Assembly: GCA_004322375.1 (NCBI GenBank)
Contig: SCUC01000704.1
Location: 1-10,047, forward strand
Reading direction: 5' to 3'
Source: Bacteroidota bacterium
GTDB lineage: Bacteria > Bacteroidota > Ignavibacteria > UBA10030 > SZUA-254
DNA length: 10,047 nucleotides
Part shown: piece by piece, positions 7,541 through 10,047 of the stretch
Layout of the letters: each line of letters begins with the position of its first letter
Numbering within the stretch: position 1 is the stretch's first letter
Position numbers and translations under genes: made by a program
Notes under the pieces: model-generated
What the model was told of the DNA's origin: nothing
The model's input: only the letters and a program-made list of their open reading frames with translations
Database searches by the model: none

Positions 7541-8575
7541 GTGAAGAACACCCTAAAAACCATACTCAGCCTTTTGGTCATGGCAGTTTTCCTCTATTTC
7601 GCATTTCGCGGAACGGATTTTGGAAAGCTCTGGGAAATTCTATCACAGGCAAACTATTGGTGGGCGTTGGCAATGCTTCCGGTTCTTGTGCTAAGCCATG
7701 CTGTACGCGCATGGAGGTGGGAATATTTTCTCCGTCCCATAAAAAAAGATATACGGTACAGAAATTTATTCTCCTCGCTCATCGTCGGCTATATGATGAA
7801 TAATGTGCTGCCCCGCGCAGGTGAAATTGTTCGCCCGTATGCCATTGGAAAATTAGAAGGCGTTTCTCGCAGCGCAGCGTTCGGGACAGTTCTCATTGAA
7901 CGCATTTTTGATGTGCTTTCGTTCATGATTTTGATTCTCATGATTCCGATGGTCTATAACGGACCGTTGTTGGAAAATTTCCCATGGCTTGAAGAAACAG
8001 GAATTTGGATTACTGCAATCACACTTCTTTTTCTTGGCTTGTTTGCGTATCTTATGTTTCGGAGAGACATTGTAGAAAAGATTCTCAAGTTCGTTACCCA
8101 AAAGGTAAGCGAGCGAAAGGCGAAGTTGATTGAACATATCGTTCACTCCTTTCTTGACGGGTTTTTATTTATTAAGGAACCCAAGAATTATCTCGTGATT
8201 GCGTTTCAGAGTATCGTCATCTGGGGTTTATATATCGTAATGATGTACTTTGCCTTTTTTGCCTTTGGAATGACTGAAACATACAATCTTGATTGGGCGT
8301 CTGCGATGGTTGTGCAATCAATTTCAAGCATTGGCATTGTAATTCCAACGCCGGGTTCTGTGGGCCCATACCACTACTTCACCATCCAAACACTCACGAA
8401 GTTGTATGGAGTTGAAGAAGAGCTTGCGCGCAGTTACGCTACGGTTACTAATGCCGTAGGGTTTATCGGAATAACAATTATTGGCGCTGTCTATTTTTTT
8501 AAGGATAAGCTCCACATGTCGGAAGTGATGAAAGCAGAACGCACCGTGAACGAATCCGTAGAAAAAGGTGTTTGA
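7541..8575 (+). CDS. Flippase-like / LPG-synthase TM-domain integral membrane protein
   Basis: This 344-residue polytopic protein matches the lysylphosphatidylglycerol synthase transmembrane-domain family (UPF0104, YbhN/AglD-like). Hydrophobic segments lie near 7-22, 39-56, 122-139, 154-173, 217-243, 254-270 and 303-320. Conserved features are the AVRAWRWEYFLRPI segment (54-67), the YMMNNVLPRAGEIVRPYAIGK stretch (84-104), the LIERIFD helix start (118-124) and the IPTPGSVGPYHYF motif (268-280). There is no soluble aminoacyl-transferase domain, so it is not a complete MprF lysyltransferase. A lipid or glycolipid transport role in the inner membrane is inferred from the family only. The GTG at 7541 is the only usable start: going upstream, the frame reaches a TAA at 7481 without any ATG. 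No Shine-Dalgarno sequence is visible, and the 40 nt before the start are rich in A and C and look unstructured. Confidence 0.88.
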   Translation: MKNTLKTILSLLVMAVFLYFAFRGTDFGKLWEILSQANYWWALAMLPVLVLSHAVRAWRWEYFLRPIKKDIRYRNLFSSLIVGYMMNNVLPRAGEIVRPYAIGKLEGVSRSAAFGTVLIERIFDVLSFMILILMIPMVYNGPLLENFPWLEETGIWITAITLLFLGLFAYLMFRRDIVEKILKFVTQKVSERKAKLIEHIVHSFLDGFLFIKEPKNYLVIAFQSIVIWGLYIVMMYFAFFAFGMTETYNLDWASAMVVQSISSIGIVIPTPGSVGPYHYFTIQTLTKLYGVEEELARSYATVTNAVGFIGITIIGAVYFFKDKLHMSEVMKAERTVNESVEKGV

Positions 8576-8624
8576 AGATAACTACAAGTTTAATTCACTC
8601 AGTATCAATAATAAAAGAGAAACC

Positions 8625-9269
8625 ATGATAAAAAATCTTTTTTCAACGCTCATAGCGATGACACTTCTTTGTGGCATCGCGCTGTATGCACAAGATAAAA
8701 CTACAAAAGAGGAATCAAAGAAAATGGAAAGTCAAACGACCAAAGAAACTCCAGGCAGCGGTCAAAAAGAAATCGTTGTGATGGAAACATCCATGGGGAC
8801 GATCGAGATAGAAATGTTCCGGAATGAAGCCCCCAAAACGGTTGAAAACTTTGTAAAGCTCGCGGAGAAAGGATATTACAACGGTATCACATTTCACCGT
8901 GTTATAGATAATTTTATGATTCAAGGCGGCGACCCGACCGGCACCGGAATGGGCGGCGAGAGCATCTATGGTAAAAAGTTTGAAGATGAAATCAGCCCCA
9001 AGTTAAAGTTTGACCGTGAAGGATTATTAGCAATGGCGAACGCAGGGAAAAATACTAACGGAAGCCAGTTTTTCATTACCCTTGTTCCCACAACCTGGTT
9101 GAATGGCAACCATACTATTTTCGGCGAAGTAGTAAAGGGAATGGACATAGTAAAAGCCATCGGGAAAGTAAAAACAAGCAAGCCTGGCGATAAACCCGTA
9201 ACACCGGTAGTGATGAATAAAGTCTATTCAAAAAATTCTAAGAAAAAAGAAGAAACGAAATCAAAGTAA
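8625..9269 (+). CDS. Secreted cyclophilin-type peptidyl-prolyl cis-trans isomerase
   Basis: This 214-residue protein has a signal peptide (MIKNLFSTLIAMTLLCGIALYA, cleavage likely before Gln23), a charged spacer (about 24-48) and a cyclophilin domain (about 50-200). It should catalyse proline isomerisation during protein folding in the periplasm. The active site is intact. FHRVIDNFMIQGG gives Arg92, Phe97, Met98 and Gln100, in the same spacing as human CypA Arg55, Phe60, Met61 and Gln63. NGSQFFIT gives Phe150, and WLNGNHTIFG gives Trp158 and His163, matching CypA Trp121 and His126. The tail is Lys/Glu-rich (KNSKKKEETKSK). I chose the ATG at 8625 over an in-frame TTG at 8568, because the longer form would bury the signal peptide behind about 19 polar residues and overlap the upstream gene. 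AAAGAGA just upstream may be a weak ribosome binding site. The Cys at residue 16 follows Leu, so it is not a lipobox. Confidence 0.92.
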   Translation: MIKNLFSTLIAMTLLCGIALYAQDKTTKEESKKMESQTTKETPGSGQKEIVVMETSMGTIEIEMFRNEAPKTVENFVKLAEKGYYNGITFHRVIDNFMIQGGDPTGTGMGGESIYGKKFEDEISPKLKFDREGLLAMANAGKNTNGSQFFITLVPTTWLNGNHTIFGEVVKGMDIVKAIGKVKTSKPGDKPVTPVVMNKVYSKNSKKKEETKSK

Positions 9270-9285
9270 CGGTTTGTACAACAGT

Positions 9286-9325
9286 AAGGATTGAACAGGC
9301 ATTGTTGCCTGTTCAATCCTTTTTT
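9286..9325 (+). terminator. Rho-independent terminator after the prolyl isomerase gene
   Basis: A perfect 16-bp stem (9286-9301 with 9306-9321) with a TTGT loop is followed by a T-run (9320-9325). It begins 16 nt after the prolyl isomerase stop codon. It closes the upstream transcription unit and implies that holA has its own promoter or depends on readthrough. Confidence 0.93.
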
Positions 9326-9363
9326 ATTTATGAAATCAAAAGCAGATATTAGGATTGTTAAAG

Positions 9364-9398
9364 AGTAAGTAAGGCTTCTATATGTTTTCTTACTTACT
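9364..9398. repeat. Inverted repeat, 10-bp stem
   Basis: AGTAAGTAAG (9364-9373) is perfectly complementary to CTTACTTACT (9389-9398), with a 15-nt loop. Each arm is itself a near-repeat of AGTA. No T-run follows, so it does not look like a terminator. Confidence 0.75.
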
Positions 9399-9424
9399 GA
9401 AGTTACGCTATTAATAAGGTTTAG

Positions 9425-9450
9425 CAGCCCATGACTTAAGTCGTGGGCTG
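9425..9450. repeat. Palindromic hairpin, 11-bp stem
   Basis: CAGCCCATGAC (9425-9435) pairs with GTCGTGGGCTG (9440-9450) around a TTAA loop, with 10 Watson-Crick pairs and one T-G wobble. The palindrome resembles REP-type interspersed hairpins, but its copy number in the genome cannot be seen here. Confidence 0.8.
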
Positions 9451-9508
9451 GTGGCTCATTTTTATTCCTATGTGTGAATTCGTATTTATGCCACTTACGC
9501 AAAATGGA

Positions 9509-9551
9509 CTATCTACGAGCCGTAGGCGAACCGTAGGTAGCTCGTGGATAG
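9509..9551. repeat. 12-bp inverted repeat with internal direct repeats
   Basis: CTATCTACGAGC (9509-9520) pairs with GCTCGTGGATAG (9540-9551), 11 Watson-Crick pairs plus one wobble, around a 19-nt loop. CCGTAGG occurs twice (9520-9526 and 9531-9537). CTACG at 9513-9517 could instead pair with either CGTAG copy (9521-9525 or 9532-9536), so several folds compete. Confidence 0.75.
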
Positions 9552-9567
9552 AAATAATGAACCTTTC

Positions 9568-9581
9568 GTGGCTTCAGCCAC
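9568..9581. repeat. Short hairpin GTGGC-TTCA-GCCAC
   Basis: A 5-bp GC-rich stem with a TTCA tetraloop. The flanking TTCGTGG (9565-9571) is also a perfect complement of CCACGAA at 9617-9623, giving an alternative longer-range pairing. Confidence 0.6.
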
Positions 9582-9649
9582 AAACTGAACAACTTCGGTT
9601 ACTTGAAAATTTGTTACCACGAATGAAAAAGAGAATTGAATATTTCATC

Positions 9650-9676
9650 CAGCGATGGGTTTTACACCCATCGCTG
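9650..9676. repeat. Perfect 11-bp hairpin upstream of holA
   Basis: CAGCGATGGGT (9650-9660) is exactly complementary to ACCCATCGCTG (9666-9676), with a TTTAC loop. It ends 29 nt before the holA ATG. No T-run follows on the plus strand. Confidence 0.8.
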
Positions 9677-9705
9677 CTCATTAGTCATCTGCATTGAGCG
9701 CTCTG

Positions 9706-10047
9706 ATGGCTAAATCAAAAGTCGAAGGAATATCATTCGCAGAGCTGGAACGTAAGCACAAACAACGCCAGTTTGCCTCTGTGTATCTCTTTTTTGGAGA
9801 AGAAGAGTTTCTTTTTGCTGAGGGGCTGGACTCTCTCATTGAGCATGCTGTTGACCCATCAACAAGCAGCTTCAATCTTGATGTTTTTTATGGAAGCGAG
9901 ATAGATGCGCGCAAAATCATAGAAGCCGCGTCATCCTACCCGATGATGGCGGAACGTAGGGTAGTCATAGTTAAAGAGTTTGACAAAGTCTCGAACAAAG
10001 AACTACTCGTATCATATCTTGAAAAACCATTTTCCTCAACCTCGTTA
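9706..10047 (+). CDS. holA: DNA polymerase III subunit delta, 3' partial
   Basis: The first 114 residues of the clamp-loader delta subunit, which opens the sliding clamp for replication, are present. The frame is open to the right edge and roughly two thirds of a typical protein of about 340 residues is missing. Matching features are SVYLFFGEEEFLFAEGLDSLIEHAV (25-49), the usual N-terminal signature of delta, then NLDVFYGSEIDARKIIEAASSYPMMAERRVVIVKEFDKV, where the P-M-M-x-E-R-R-V-V-I-V run is typical, and the ELLVSYLEKP segment. The ATG at 9706 gives a normal N-terminus; a TTG at 9694 is a weaker alternative. No Shine-Dalgarno sequence is visible. It is separated from the upstream unit by the terminator at 9286-9325. 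Confidence 0.9.
   Translation, partial: MAKSKVEGISFAELERKHKQRQFASVYLFFGEEEFLFAEGLDSLIEHAVDPSTSSFNLDVFYGSEIDARKIIEAASSYPMMAERRVVIVKEFDKVSNKELLVSYLEKPFSSTSL

Larger units (their letters stand above)
9326..9705. other. Intergenic region with clustered hairpins, no credible gene
   Basis: This 380-nt gap between the terminator and holA contains five separate inverted repeats, listed individually. An open frame at 9443-9697 crosses three of them, has no ribosome binding site and yields a protein without recognisable features, so I treat the region as non-coding. The holA promoter should lie here, but I could not pick out a convincing one. Confidence 0.75.

Noticed and set aside
8640..8690. Possible lipoprotein signal (Cys16) in the prolyl isomerase
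   Set aside because: The residue before Cys is Leu, not Gly, Ala or Ser, and a good signal peptidase I site (LYA-Q) lies just downstream.
9364..9398. Possible second terminator after the prolyl isomerase gene
   Set aside because: The stem is AT-rich with a 15-nt loop and no T-run follows on either strand.
9443..9697. Open frame of 84 codons on the plus strand in the gap before holA
   Set aside because: It runs through three hairpins, has no ribosome binding site, and the protein shows no family motif, signal peptide or membrane segment.

Overview
The window is a compact, plus-strand stretch of bacterial housekeeping genes. It probably comes from the Bacteroidota/Chlorobiota (FCB) side of the tree, for example an Ignavibacteria-like organism. 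This placement is inferred from the gene content (a ComB-type phosphatase, ftsK close to lolA, a short TalC-type transaldolase) and from the weak or absent Shine-Dalgarno sequences before most genes. There is no 16S rRNA or other marker here to prove it. The product calls rest on motifs visible in the translations.

Layout: positions 1-7364 form a tight co-directional block. It holds rng (RNase E/G, cut by the left edge), a TalC-type transaldolase, gcvT, comB, ftsK, a secreted SIMPL-domain protein and lolA. The spacings are 2 nt, a 4-nt ATGA overlap, 3 nt, 18 nt, 13 nt and 7 nt, so an operon is likely. A 176-nt gap (7365-7540) then carries two facing sets of degenerate heptanucleotide repeats. 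After it come a polytopic flippase-like membrane protein (LPG-synthase TM-domain family) and a secreted cyclophilin-type prolyl isomerase. This second block ends at a textbook rho-independent terminator (9286-9325). About 380 nt without a credible gene follow, containing five separate inverted repeats. The window ends inside holA, the DNA polymerase III delta subunit.

The genes do not form one pathway. They cover RNA turnover (rng), central carbon and one-carbon metabolism (transaldolase, gcvT), chromosome segregation (ftsK), DNA replication (holA) and envelope biogenesis (lolA, the membrane protein, the SIMPL protein and the prolyl isomerase). I see no phage genes, transposase, CRISPR array, tRNA, rRNA or defence system. 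The most unusual parts are non-coding: the heptamer repeats at 7379-7499 and the hairpin cluster at 9364-9676. The SIMPL gene also stands out from its neighbours in base composition and ribosome binding site.
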